Positions 1-49,366 are shown, numbered from the stretch's first letter. The stretch is 64,000 nt of DNA from Metaphire vulgaris (GCA_018105865.1 CM030853.1:1913429-1977428); one strand, 5' to 3'. The notes: generated by a model from the sequence alone, not told the origin. Numbers and translations: made by a program.

Positions 1-743
1 CTAGAATTGTCAATATATTCTGTGCAATTTTATTCTATAAAGTAACAAAACACCATCACAATCTTTTAAAATTCTATTCTTTGTCAAATGGTAAAAATAT
101 ATACGTGTACTTATATTCAATATATGCAGCCATAACTCATAGCATACTACTACTACTACTATTTAACAGTAACTCAATGTAAAATGGAGTAGTAGTACTA
201 CTACTATATCTGGGACTCCTACTACTACTACTACTAATAATAATAATAATAATAATAATTAATGTGATTTAAAATGGTTTTTAAGTAGACCAGTGTGTAA
301 TAATAATAATAATAATAATATAATTATGCGCTTTCACAGCACCAGTTATAATACGCAAAAGGTTTTAATCGACGGTACTTCAAATCAACTCACAAATACC
401 CAGGTCATTCAAAACCCATATCCCTTGTTAATTTTTCTAGAAACTGCAGACATTGATCTAGTGGCAACACACTCACTCAAATGAAAATCCATGTTGCAAA
501 AGAATTCCTTCCTCAACCAAACTAAAAATTCTAAATACTGCCAATGAAAACCACCGGAGTCACACATTCTGTTCTGCATATTATAAAGTAACAAACACCA
601 TCCTCTTAACCCCCTAACAGTGTATTTAACAGTAACTCAATGTAAAATGGACGGATATATCCGGGATCCCCAGTTAAGGGGTTAATAAGATCACAGCTAG
701 TAATAAGACCGTGGCTAAAGTGATACTGATTTGATGACGTCAC
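1..743. other. Dynein intron, left edge
   Basis: No exon is seen here. The stretch holds short (ACT)n and (AAT)n arrays at about 147-320 and one 80-bp TTAA-flanked hairpin element at 606-685. It lies inside the intron that follows exon 39. Confidence 0.6.
606..685. mobile_element. 80-bp TTAA-flanked hairpin element, copy 1
   Basis: Starts TTAACCCCCTAACAG and ends CCCAGTTAAGGGGTTAA. It contains TGGACGGATATATCC. Both ends carry TTAA, the target of piggyBac-type elements. The copy lies in a dynein intron. Confidence 0.8.
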
Positions 744-30295
<29,552 letters not shown>

Positions 30296-30756
30296 CGATT
30301 TGTCGGGAGTTTGGCACCAAAGACAAGCAAATTAAATGCGGCGTCTAATCTGTCGGGACGGCGACCGGGTTTTCTAGTTACAGCATTAAAATAGAATTAA
30401 AATTGAATTTAATTAGTTAAACGGCGTTCTCGCACTATTGTTGACTCGGCCGCTTCGGGCGACTTAGCATTTGCTAGGATGTTTAAACTCTCGTTGCCGT
30501 TCACAACCTGTCTCCATGTCAACGGCAGATGTCTGCGCTGGTTCTCCGCTGCGATCGCGATATGTTTTTTTTCTTAGCAAGCATTATAGGCCTGCAGCAA
30601 AATATATTACCTATTGGCACTTATTGAGGAGACAGCATGAGGTTACAAAGCAAGACCATAATGCGAATAAATGGATGGATGGAACATAGTGCTATTCACA
30701 CAAGGCAGGTCATACTGAACCACTCCAAACTCTGTTAGACCTAATGGTATTATTGC

Positions 30757-30767
30757 TATTGTTGTTG

Positions 30768-30862
<95 letters not shown>
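30757..30862. repeat. (TTA)n microsatellite at a retroposon end
   Basis: A tract of (TTG)n then (TTA)n follows the conserved 3' motif with TTCACACAAGG and CTGAACCACTC. It translates to poly-Leu or poly-Asn and is not coding. Confidence 0.9.
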
Positions 30863-30864
<2 letters not shown>

Positions 30865-30964
30865 TGTTTTTAACTCTTAGCAACGTTTTCATTGTTACAT
30901 TCTTTTTGAGTTCAAAGGGTCCGCTATAGGCCTAAATGTCTTATTACATTTGGTCCTACACTAC

Positions 30965-31455
30965 ATTCTGACTAAGATATAAAAACTTATAGGCTTACTA
31001 AGCAACTAGAGGTCCATTGGGAAAACTACATAGAAAAATGTCATTGTCATAGGAAATATATTTTAATAGCAATCAATTTCTGATAATTTCAGTAGAGGGT
31101 GCTAGCTCTTTGTACCATATAACTCAAAGATTTAGTCGCTCCTTCCAAGATATCAAAAGTTATAGGCCTAAACAATCTAGAGGTCCATAGGCAAAACAAC
31201 ATAGAAAAAATGCCATTGTCATAAGAAATGTATTTTAAAAGCAATCAATTTCTGCCAATTTCAGTAGAGGGTGCTAGCCCTCTGGACCAAATAACTCAAA
31301 GATTTAGTCGCTCCTTCCAAGATATCAAAAGTTATAGGCCTAAGCAACTAGAGGTCCATAGGCAAAACTACATAGAAAAAATGCCATTGTCATAAGAAAT
31401 ATATTTTAATACTATTAATAGCAATCAATTTCTGCCTATTTCAGTATAGAGGGCA
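30965..31455. repeat. Tandem repeat, about three copies of a 172-bp unit
   Basis: Units begin near 30981, 31154 and 31326 at the shared string TTATAGGC. Each unit contains AGAGGTCCAT, AGAAAAAATGCCATTGTCAT, AATCAATTTCTG and CAGTAGAGGGTGCTAG. Spacings are 173 and 172 bases. The third unit is cut by the element that starts at about 31453. Copies differ by a modest number of substitutions. I do not recognise the unit. Confidence 0.85.
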
Positions 31456-31649
31456 GAGCCGGCGCATGGGGCCTGCAAAGCCTGCGGCCACAGAGGGCCC
31501 CGAGGGCCGCAGGGGCCCCGCCGGCCTCGGATATTTAAGAGTTTTCATACGGATGACCCTTTTTTTGCTCGTCAAGACATTTCAAAAATGTTGCGCTCGC
31601 AAAAATTGCAGAGGCCCCCGAAAGTCACGCGCCGGCTCTGATCATCATT

Positions 31650-31687
<38 letters not shown>

Positions 31688-32047
31688 AGGCAAGGAAAAG
31701 ACCATAGGGTCTTGAAGAGACATATTTCTTTCACTTCAAGAATGAACCTTATACTCTGTTGTCTAATATCATTGGATCAGTTGGCTTTGCTATTAATCTT
31801 TCTTTTACATTGATTTCATATTGTGTCAAAGTAGAAAAGACGCTTGAATTTTAAATTATTTAATTAGAACTATGTACTCAAGAAATTCAAGCAGGCTATT
31901 GGTAAAATCGAAGCAACACAGAAATTACAGTCAAATCCTAAAACCATGATAGACTGTTTCCTGCATGTATTAATGATAATCACTGCCCAGTAAGTTACTC
32001 TTCCTGGAGCTCAATGCCACAGTTCAGAGTTTTAGTGTTCAACCTAT

Positions 32048-39921
<7,874 letters not shown>

Positions 39922-40294
39922 CTCTGTAGAAGAAAACGATTGGCGTCTCCAGCTTGGGTCTCCAGATGAACGCAGCTGACGAACGCCGATAACTAGGTCG
40001 GTTCAACGGAGCGCGGCCAATGAAAGCGCCGGTAATTACGTCAGGCAAGAGGTGATATTAAAGTCCTTGAGCACTTAAAGTCTATGAAAAAGCACTCGAG
40101 CAGTTAGTCAGTAAATTTTAACTTCTGTAGCACCATAATTTATTACGTCTGCGATGACGACGCTAGAAAATATAAACCTTTGGGCGTCGATGGCTCTATC
40201 TGCAGAGCGTCAGCGTTTTGAAACGTCTGAGCCCGAAAGACAGCGCTATATAAATTTCGTTTTGCCCAGTGCCATCTATGTAGCTCAGTGACGA

Positions 40295-40962
40295 GGCTGC
40301 CTCACTTAAGGATTTATTCGGCGGACTTTGTCGTTGATTTTGTCTGCAAACAAATCGGCCGACGTTTAGTCTTGTCTGGAAGCAAAAAATAAGCCACGCC
40401 TACAAACGCTCATGTAGCTCACATTTTAAGGATGACTGATGATGAATTTTTCGCTTTATTATGTGGTTTAATGTTGACGGTTATTGCATCCGCACATGCA
40501 TTATCGGGAAGTTTCTAATTATTACTGACATAAAGTTACATGTCCATGTGAATTCTTGTCCAACCACTATTTCTTAACGTTTCATGTAATTTTATATTTT
40601 TTCTTTATGAAGAATATTTATGTCAAATTCACATTTCGACATTTTTCTTGTAATCTTGAAAACTCGCCGATTTCGCACGTAAATTCTCCGACAATGTGTT
40701 TCGTTGTTATTGTCAGTTGGCGCGCTGACCTTTGGACTAAAACCTGATTGGCTGAAAAGTCAAAATGTCCGCCGACAAATCCCGGCAGATTGTGTATTTA
40801 CATTATCCGGGACTTTGTCGGCGGACGTTTTGCCCCGAACGTCCCGCGAACAAGTCTAGCCAGTCGGGCACCTGCCATTTGAAGCCGGCTTATCATTGCA
40901 GATTTTCCCGCCGATAAGTTGGCCGACAAAGTCCGCCGACTAAATCCTTAAGTGAGGCAGCC
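40295..40962. mobile_element. Non-autonomous DNA transposon with about 40-bp terminal inverted repeats
   Basis: The left end GGCTGCCTCACTTAAGGATT (40295 on) and the reverse complement of the right end (to 40962) match over about 40 bases, including GGCGGACTTTGTCG. Subterminal GGCGGAC/GTCCGCC motifs recur inside. There is no transposase frame. I could not settle a target-site duplication. Confidence 0.85.
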
Positions 40963-41223
40963 GCAGATTAAGAAACACAAGCAATTATTAACAGTGACCT
41001 TCTATCGCGCTGAATTTCTATCGCGCCATTTTATTATGCACGGTATTAGTCAGCGGTTGCTCAATGGATTTTAATCGTAATCACCCGCTGTCAAATAAAA
41101 ACAATAGAGTACAACTGGCTTCAAATTTTCACATTGATAGGTTCTGAGTCCAGAAACGGTGCAATATAATTGCCTTGCTTTTATAACGCGATCATGTATT
41201 GTATTGTATTGTTACATTGCATT

Positions 41224-41264
41224 TTCACACAGGCTTACTTAGCCTCCTAAACCACTTAAAATCA

Positions 41265-41346
<82 letters not shown>
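41224..41346 (+). repeat. Retroposon 3' end with (ATT)n tail, second family
   Basis: TTTTCACACAGGCTTACTTA then AGCCTCCTAAACCACTTAAA leads into (ATT)n. The same end precedes ATT tracts or occurs at about 5284, 15000, 30690, 42462, 44279 and 55863. Confidence 0.75.
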
Positions 41347-41544
41347 GCGTTCTAGTGTATCAAATTCTATGGGCTGTCTTGTAAAGTAAAACGTGATTGG
41401 TCCGTTTATAGCAGCTACACAGTGATTGGCAAAAATTCTATTGAAAGTGGGTTGCCATTGGTCAGTATGATATTCGTGCGGCTCTGCAGGGAGGCGCTCG
41501 TGTTGCTGAAAAAGAAGAGACTGTTGTTATTACTGTTATTGATA

Positions 41545-43242
41545 ATGGCGACCGAGGAGCTTCTGTCGTGTTTTCGCTGCGCCATTCCCGACGACGACGA
41601 GCGCGACCGGCGAAAGCGCAGCCGCGAGATCGACAAGCAGCTGGCGAAGGACCGCGACGTACACCGCCAGACGATCAAGATCCTGCTGCTCGGGTCCGGC
41701 GAGTCCGGAAAGAGCACGTTCCTCAAACAGATGCGCATCATCAACGGACGGAGCTTCGAGAACCAGGAACTGAAGGCCTTTCGCCAGGCCGTCTACGAGA
41801 ACGTCGTCCGCGGCATGAAGGTGCTCGTGGACGCCCACCGCAAGCTCAAGATCCCTCTAGAGCGGGACGAAGAGTCCCGTCCGCTGGCAGATTTCGTCTT
41901 CGGATTCGACAACAACATCCGACTGGACGAGCCCGTCTTCCTCCAGTACGTTCCGGCGATCACCCAGCTATGGACGGACGCAGGCATTCAGAGGACTTTC
42001 GACCGAAGAAACGAGTACCAGCTGGTAAGACCCCTCCTCTGTGCACCCACAAATTTAACCCCCCTCCATCCCACTTCACACTGATTATTTTTTCGGTAGA
42101 GTTTAGCCTAAAATAGACGAGCCATACGTAAACAAGGGTTAAATTCAAGGGTTGGGACTATATTTAGCTTTGTTAGGGATAAGGTTGGCTTTATTAGTTT
42201 GTCCAAACCCCCCAATCCTAACCTATGTTTGGTTTGCTTATTTCAACATTCTACCAATTTTCTTGGATGTATAAACATGAGACACCACAGATTGTGAATT
42301 TATCTGGACTGAATGACAGTTATCATGCTGGAATGCTGACCTCAGCAGCATTATAAAAATTTGGTGGATTATTTAAATTTGATGGACTTATTGACCTAAT
42401 GCTGATGACACAACTTTTGGCTAGTTGGTTGTTTGATATAGACTCTGATTTAGGTTTTCACACAGGCTAACTTAGCCTCCTAAACCACTTAGAATCACAT
42501 TATTACTATATTATTATTATTAGTAGTAGTAGTAGTAGTATTGTTATTCACAGGATTTAAAGCTTTGCTCATATCTTGATGCTAAACTTAGTCATGTATG
42601 TGAGTTTGTACAGTAGGATCCTGTAATAAGAGACTTAAAGAGCTGTGCGGATGCTGCCTGTGATACCGGAGATTACTGCATAACTAAATGGATGATGGCA
42701 TTGTAATGTACATGACCTATGGACTTGATCTGTCATAGTCATCGTTCCGTTGCAACAAAGTTTCTTATAATAGGACTCTATAGTGTGTAGCATACTAGTT
42801 TGTTTTACTGTAATAATCATGTGACATGACCTGGTATTTCCTGCCTGAGGATGATATGATGGCTATGCAGTCAGATTTGTATCAAGTTTCGGGATGACCT
42901 TAGTTTCAATTTTTTTCCCAATTTCTTTCATTGGATATATGTTGCCTAGGAAACAAATGCACGGTTGCACACACTATGATTTTTACTGGCTGATGAGGTC
43001 ATTTAGGATCAGCTGTGTATTTACTGAGTATAGAATCCATGTTTATTTCAATTACTTGTACTTCCTTTCCTTAGGTTTTGTTGTGATCCAATGGTTATTG
43101 AATAAACTTTCTAATAATTTCTTTGGAAGAAAAATCAGTTGCAGTCATGCATACATACTCACTCTTGAAAATGTCGGCATGCTAGAAATGTCAGGGCTTA
43201 TGTTATGCCAAATCAGAATTATTATGGTCTGTTTGACCGTTG

Positions 43243-43301
<59 letters not shown>

Positions 43302-44319
43302 GAGACAATTTTTATAGTACAGTGAGTAAAGGCCAAAATCAGGTGGGCACTTTGACAAATGTCATTTAAATGAGATGTTGAAAACATGAGTCCTTTAGAT
43401 TCTGTTTGCATTGTAATGACAGAGTTTTACAAGATGTCTCTATTTCACATTAGGCAACGCGACTGCTAACTTGCACGTGAAGCTGAATTGGTTGCTTTGG
43501 TTTTGAATAAATGGAAATTAACCTTTACCGATCCTTAGTCTTGTAGGACATGACATCCGGAAATTTAAAATTTATCGTGGTTGTGGTCCTGTGAAATGTA
43601 CCATATGTCATCGACTTTTGACAGTGCTTTGCGATCCTATGTCATTTGGTATGTGACAAACAAAGATTATAGATGAAGTGGGACATCCTTCAGCTGTGAT
43701 TTTAGGTTTTGTAGTACCAGTAATCTGAAATCCTGCTCTAGATAGGTACCAGTAATCTGATGACTGGAACTGAATACAGTGGTGGCTATAGCGAGCGCGT
43801 TGCCTTTGTCGTTATTTAGCAACATGTCGAAGAGGAAGTTTATATATATTTTTTGAATTTTAAAAATTTTCTTTCTGTTGTATAGTATATGCAAAACATA
43901 GGGGGGGGCTAGATGTTCGGGAAAATATTTGGATTTCTGTAGGAGGATGCAGAAATTTTAGTGGATAGGTAAAGGTTAAAGCCAACTTTTCCCTCATTCT
44001 CTCCAGTTCAAGTGCCAAATGCCTATAATTAAGCTTCACTTAAAAATTATAAAGCCTTCATTCTAATAACTTTCCTGCTACAGCCTCTTTGCTTTTCTGC
44101 CTTTAATATTATTATCGCCATATGGACGTATAAAGATAATTTTTGTGTACTAGGGCAGTGGATTTATGGAACAGTTTGTGGGAAAAGGCATTATCAGTTG
44201 AGTCAATAAAGCGAATAAATGGATTCAAAAGTTATGTAGGAAAACAGGGTTATCAAATGTCCAAGAGTAATTGTAGTGGTTTTCACACAGGCTAAGGTAA
44301 CCTCCTAAACCACTTGAAA

Positions 44320-44356
<37 letters not shown>

Positions 44357-46743
44357 CAGTCATTGTTTTTATTGATTCACACAACTTCTCGTAATCGATT
44401 GGATTTATTCCCAGCTTCAAAATTTTAATGTTGCCCAGAGACTACCGGGTAAGCAACGTTTTTAGACGTTTGATTTAGTAACAGGTTTTGCATGTACCAA
44501 ACCGCTTGTGAAAGTCTTGTTTATGACTACAATGTTAACTCGGTCATTGGTAAACCATCATTGCTTGTCGGACTCATGGAAGCAGAGTTGGCAGTCTGCT
44601 GAGGTCAAGAACAAACACCTCATTTATGCAAGCGCCAACCCGGCTTTGACCTATGATTGGGTCCACCTCAATCGCTATCGAACAGGCCATGGCCGATGCG
44701 CCGCTATGCTTCACCGTTGGGGAGCCAGAGATTGAATTGCCCTTGCGGCATCAGACAGACTATGAACCACATAGTCAAAACCACTCACCAGATTCGAAGG
44801 AGGACTTGTCCGCATCAGGCTCAACCTGATGCCGTTGAAGGTGAAAGAAAGGTGGGAAGGTGCTTTGATTGTTGTAGGTGCACGGGAGGTGTTGATTGTT
44901 GGAGCACCAGAGGTCATAGTACAACTTAGCTACATGCATGGGTTCAAGGTGCAGATAGCTTTGCTCAAATAATGCAATAGATTATATAGATAGACATGGC
45001 TGAGTTACTTGGGATGTAAACTTCAGGTTTTGTTGTTATATACTGAGAGATTCAATGACAGTTTTTACTGATATAGGAGTTAACCACATCAGGTTACCCA
45101 ATTGAAGCTCCTGTTACTTGAAGATAGGGCTTTAAACAGGCTGGGTGTGCCACACAACACACATACACGCACACACACATGGACACAAGCCTAAAAATAT
45201 TTTTAGACGTTAGTCTTTCTTGCACATTAAACTTGGGCGTGGCTTTTAATGTGGGTGGAGGGCATACAAGTGAAAATGTGACTTACGGGATTATCCTTGT
45301 GTGCAGTGGTGGAGACCAGTCATTTATTACTTTCCCTTTTTAGTCGTAATGATTTCCGTTTTAAATTATTCGGTCACTAACAATCACATTTTGAAAATTA
45401 ATTTCACATTGATTTTAGTGGAATCGAATTGGTCTTGGGGGCTGTCCATTAATTATGTCAACAATTTTTGGGCAATTTTGACCCCCCCCCTCTTGTCAAC
45501 AACTCAACTTTCACTTAACCCGCCCCCCCCCCATAATTACGTCAAAAACTTTTGACTCTCCCTCAAGATCAATGACAGGTCCCAATAACAAGGTTATTAT
45601 TTTTTGTGGTGATGACCATTCTTTCCCTTTTTTGCTCATCGAATGTCAAAATGTGGTGGTGATGGCCTTTTTTTCATTGTTTTATTCCATTGTAATAAGT
45701 AGTATTCCATGAAATTTCCTATTTTTTTGATTATTTGTAAAAAGTGAAATTGTTGACGTCAACTTCTCTTGACCTCCCCTGTCAACAACTGTCAAACTTT
45801 TTCAAACCCCCTCCCCCTAAATTGTTGACGTAATTAATGGACAGCCCCTTGGTTGATTTTGTGTCTTTAGAGGAAACGAAATGTGAACGTGCATTTGTAG
45901 TTTTCTTGGATTATACAAGCGCCCCTGAAAGATGTTCTATAATTCGGATTGATAATTAAAATTATAATCCTATTATTTGGGGGGGGGGCAGTTATGTTGA
46001 CTGTCTTGATCCTAATTGATCAGTTTCTACTTTCTATGGCCGTGGGTCATGTGATCATTACGATCTTACTGTATACAATCTAAACTATAACATGGTGTAA
46101 CATCATGGACGGTGTACTATATCTGCCTCTGTGTGACCAATATTTGCCTGTAGCAGTACAGTGACTGACTACCCCCATTGTTAGTTCCATTTAACCTTTG
46201 ACTAATGGCAGGAGCCTATCTGTCCAGGTGTTATCTGGGGTAGCTGGGAATCCAGGAGAAGGGAGAGGGGCAGTGTATGGCTGTATGTTTTCTTAAAATA
46301 AAAAAGACCCTGAACACTGGTAAGTGTGCTGCCAGCTGTCGGCCATAAGATGTACAGTGAAACCCGCTTAATTGCATAGTCGCCGTGCAAGCCTTGCTTA
46401 TGCGATTAACTGGGCTATGCGAATAGTCTGATAATTAATTGTACGCACAAAACACTGGTTCAGGTTTTTATGTTGTTATGCGATTATGCGGATTGTGCAA
46501 TTAAGCGGTATGCGATTAAGTGGGATCCACTGTACTGGGTTCCTGAAATGCAGTATATGGTGTCTGCGGCCAGTCATTCTTCGTCCTATTGGTGCAGTGT
46601 GATAGTCCTTTGGGTATTTCTCACTCCCATCTCTTGCTGTGACCTTTTGATCTGGTGCTTGTCATCAGAAATTAACCTTACCGTTTAAGGGAGTTGGTGT
46701 CTGATTCATTTCTGCCTTTACTTGACTATTGTAGTCGTGTGTG

Positions 46744-46787
<44 letters not shown>

Positions 46788-49366
46788 ATTGATTTGATGA
46801 CAGTTGTAATTGGAAGACATATTTTGCACATGTGTCGTTTATATTATTGTAAATAATAGTTGCTATTGTTTTTATTTTGTTAATGCAAGCTCTATAGGCT
46901 AAGACCTATCAGGAAGTGATTTATAGATTTGCATTTAAGTTGATTTGAATAGCACTGTGTACAAAATGAGACCGAACTTACAGTAAAATGCCTGGATTTC
47001 TGATACAGAAGAGACCTGTACAGTATTCGTTGCCGTCCGGCACAAACGATTGCACACAATCTGCAATATTTGTGATTTTGAACTATTTCAATGCAAAAGG
47101 TTTTCAAAATTTTGGTCTTATTCCCTGTATATGTCATCTGGATAAGACACATCTGTAGCAAGAGGATGATGATTGAGGCCATGGATAGGCGCAATTTTCT
47201 TAGCCACAGCTCCCCTCAACCAGCAGCTCTTCTCATAGAACCAGCCTATATTTTTAAACAAAGGCTGTCTCTCATTAGGCCTCTTATTCGCCCTATGACC
47301 TACGGTAATCTACCAGTAATTGCCTGAGCTGTTAACTGCAGTAATTCCTGGTAGTCAGCCCTACTTAAATGAATATCCTATTTTGAGACCCGTGAGAAAA
47401 ACCAGCAGCCAGGAAGTATTCTGAGCCTATGGTGGTCTTGGTCTGACCTCTGGTGCAGATGGCTGGGCAGTTGAGTTTGACAGTACCGGTACTTGACACC
47501 ATCAGTGCATAAGGGTGGGGGGTTTACTTCACTTGATATATTGCCAATAGTGGTCTGAATGCTCACCACTGGAATATGAGTCCAAGAAATCTGACAATCT
47601 TAAGTACCAGTAGTACTACAATAGGTTTATTATATTGCATTGTGTTTGCCTAATCTGAACTCCGTTTGCCCATATGCTTATGGTTGTAGTTTATTCGTAC
47701 TGGTACGTAATACATATTGAATTTTTTTGTAGATAGACTCCGTGAAATATTTTTTTGACAATTTGGACCGGATTGGTCAGGCGGTGAGTCAATTTCAGAA
47801 TTGTGTTTACTAGCTTACTGCAGTTTACTACTAAATCATCATCATCATCAAGATTAACGGTTAACTGGTTAACCGGTCCTAAGAGCAAGGACCGGTCCTT
47901 TTAACCTTGACCGGTTAACTGTAATTTCAATTTCCATGAAATATGTTGAGCCATTTCAAACTACATTTTCAAAAGTTTTTCAGAAATCTATTCTCTGTCA
48001 AATGTCTACAAAGTCGATCGAGAGATAAGAGGGGTCTTAACTTCGTCGTCATTATTATCGAGCTCCATGGGTGCTGTACCCATAAGTGTCAACATCCTGA
48101 TTCATAATTTGCCTCCATCTTTCCACTATTAAGTGCTTGTTCCTTAATAATTTTCTCTGTGTAGTTTGAAGAGTATTTAGGCCTGCACTGTTGTTAAATC
48201 ATGCACTTTCACTCGCTCAGACCTATCTTTTCCTTACGTTGCCTGATGTGCTAGACCCCTATTAGAATCTGCATGCAATATTCAAATTTGTTTGGATCAG
48301 ACAGGGTCATGGAGGGTTGGAGAGAGGACAATTTTCCCAGTACTTATGAGCATAAAAGGGCCCCTCTGCCATCACAGCTCTCAGTGGGCCAGAAATCGGT
48401 TGTCAGCCCTGTATAATGCACCAAAGCAATTAATTTGACCTAAAAGTGAAGTGAAGAAGGAGGCTTCAGTGCAAATTGGATGTTGTGGTGAATTAGTAAG
48501 GTTCTTGCCACACAAATTTAGGGTAGCAGGTTCGAATCTGACTGACCCAAACCACTGCCTGCGTAGCAACCTTGAGCAAGCGTTAGCATGCAGGGAAGGG
48601 GGCAGTGGGGGCAGTGGGGCGGTGACCCGAGGTGCCGATCAGATGGGCGTTCCAAAATTGACTTGGTGACCTTTTTTGCTCGTTGAACATTTGTTTATCG
48701 ACTTGGCCCCGGGTGTCGACCACTCTCTGCATGCCACTGTAGGTAAGTCATCGTAATAAAGATTCTGTCTACATAGAAGTGTTTTTATATTTTTAGAATT
48801 ATGTGCCGACCAACCAAGATATTTTGCACTCACGAAAAGCGACCAAATGCATCGTCGAGCACGAATTTGTCATTCATGGCAAGCTGTTCCTGTTCGTTGA
48901 CGTCGGAGGTCAGAGGTCGCAGCGACAGAAGTGGTACCAGTGCTTTGACGGCGTCAAATCGATTCTGTTTCTCGTGTCTTCGAGCGAATTCGATCAAGCG
49001 CTCTATGAAGATCGCCAGACCAATCGTCTCGTCGAGTCGTGTGACATATTCGATGCGATCGTTAATAACAAGGCGTTCACCAAAGTGTCGATAATTCTGT
49101 TCCTAAACAAGACGGATCTGTTGGCGGAAAAAATCAAACGGGTCTGCATAAAAGAGACGTTTCCGCAGTTCACCGGCGATCCGCGTTCGCTGTCCGACGT
49201 CCAGAAGTTTATGCTGGAAATGTTCAACCAACGGAGAACTAGTCGATCGAAACCTCTTTTCCATCACTTCACGACTGCAGTCGACACGGAAAACATTAAC
49301 GTCGTCTTCGAGGCAGTGAGGAACACGATTCTTCAAGAAAATCTCAACACAGTTTTTCTTCAATGA
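41545..49366 (+). CDS. Heterotrimeric G-protein alpha subunit, G12/13 class
   Basis: GTPase switch that links receptors to Rho-type signalling at the plasma membrane. Exons are 41545-42024, 47733-47783 and 48797-49366, all phase 0 with GT/AG borders, giving 366 residues against about 377-381 for G13/G12. The N-terminus [12 protein letters not shown] has the cysteines expected for palmitoylation. Motifs: P-loop GSGESGKS (50-57), MRIINGRSF, switch I with Arg190 and Thr193, switch [14 protein letters not shown] with Gln216, [21 protein letters not shown] and [11 protein letters not shown]. The C-terminus NTVFLQ is the G12/13 form. The start at 41545 has A at -3 and G at +4. An in-frame ATG at 41422 would add a poly-Leu stretch unlike any family member. 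Ser51, Cys195 and Gln219 are unusual (see findings). Confidence 0.95.
44571..44850 (+). pseudogene. LINE ORF2 C-terminal fragment
   Basis: Reads [20 protein letters not shown], then HRWGARD. After a frame change comes [19 protein letters not shown]. The pattern [11 protein letters not shown] ... RWG ... C.C....QTMNHIV is the typical C-terminal tail after the RNase H or reverse transcriptase region of non-LTR retrotransposons. It is short, frameshifted and inside an intron, so it is a dead fragment. Confidence 0.75.
45437..45849. mobile_element. 413-bp element with GGGGCTGTCCATTAATTA ends
   Basis: GGGGCTGTCCATTAATTATG at the left and GTAATTAATGGACAGCCCC at the right. TGTCAACAA motifs recur near both ends. 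A solo end lies at about 19890-19921 and a related body at about 53930-54130. Confidence 0.82.
46353..46534. mobile_element. Pogo-like MITE, second copy (inverted)
   Basis: TACAGTGAAACCCGCTTAAT at the left and AAGTGGGATCCACTGTA at the right. Same family as 10144-10333. In G-alpha intron 1. Confidence 0.8.
47733..47783 (+). CDS. G-alpha exon 2, 17 codons
   Basis: The exon reads [17 protein letters not shown] between TTTTTGTAG and GTGAGT. It corresponds to the YFLDNLDKLG segment of G13 just before switch I. Both sides are phase 0. At 51 bp it is visible only by homology. Confidence 0.93.
48441..48610 (+). repeat. Possible tRNA-derived SINE fragment
   Basis: A perfect B-box-like GGTTCGAATC at 48529-48538 is preceded at about the right distance by a weak A-box (TGTGGTGAATTAGT). 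It is followed by CAACCTTGAGCAAGCG, a string common after the tRNA head of SINEs. There is no foldable full tRNA. Confidence 0.5.

Larger units (their letters stand above)
30296..32047. other. Intergenic region between dynein and tetraspanin
   Basis: This stretch holds the dynein promoter and 5' flank (locally GC-richer at about 30420-30570). It also has a retroposon 3' end with a (TTA)n tract of about 106 bp (30690-30862), a 172-bp tandem repeat (30965-31455), an inverted-repeat element starting with a CAGAGCCGGCGC-type end (31453-31640) with a (CAT)n tract behind it, and the tetraspanin 3' flank. I see no coding exon. Confidence 0.6.
39922..41544. promoter_or_regulatory. Divergent intergenic region, tetraspanin and G-alpha promoters
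   Basis: The two genes start head-to-head 1,623 bases apart, so both promoters should lie here. The interval also holds a retroposon 3' end (about 40118-40262, GCGCTATATAAATTTCG), a 668-bp inverted-repeat element (40295-40962), another retroposon end (about 41000-41080) and an (ATT)n array (41266-41346). I do not see a clear TATA box for either gene. Confidence 0.6.
42025..47732 (+). other. G-alpha intron 1, repeat-rich
   Basis: A 5.7-kb intron with no exon seen. It holds two retroposon 3' ends with (ATT)n (about 42462-42545 and 44279-44356), an (ATT)n tract at 43242-43300 behind a reverse-oriented end, a LINE fragment (44571-44850), a 413-bp inverted-repeat element (45437-45849), a 182-bp pogo-like element (46353-46534) and a (GT)n tract (46736-46790). 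Confidence 0.7.

Noticed and set aside
409..594. Minus-strand frame near the left edge as a further dynein exon
   Set aside because: Its sequence does not match the stalk region expected after AAA4 and its ends lack suitable splice sites in phase.
30710..30929. Poly-Asn and poly-Leu frames
   Set aside because: Translations of the (TTA)n tract. Similar poly-Leu, poly-Tyr, poly-Ile and poly-Ser frames elsewhere are also microsatellites.
41422..41544. Upstream in-frame ATG for the G-alpha gene
   Set aside because: It would add 41 residues with a poly-Leu stretch and lose the normal G12/13 N-terminus at 41545, which has the better start context.
48482..48545. Functional tRNA gene
   Set aside because: Only the B box is good. 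The A box is weak and no cloverleaf can be drawn, so a SINE relic is more likely.
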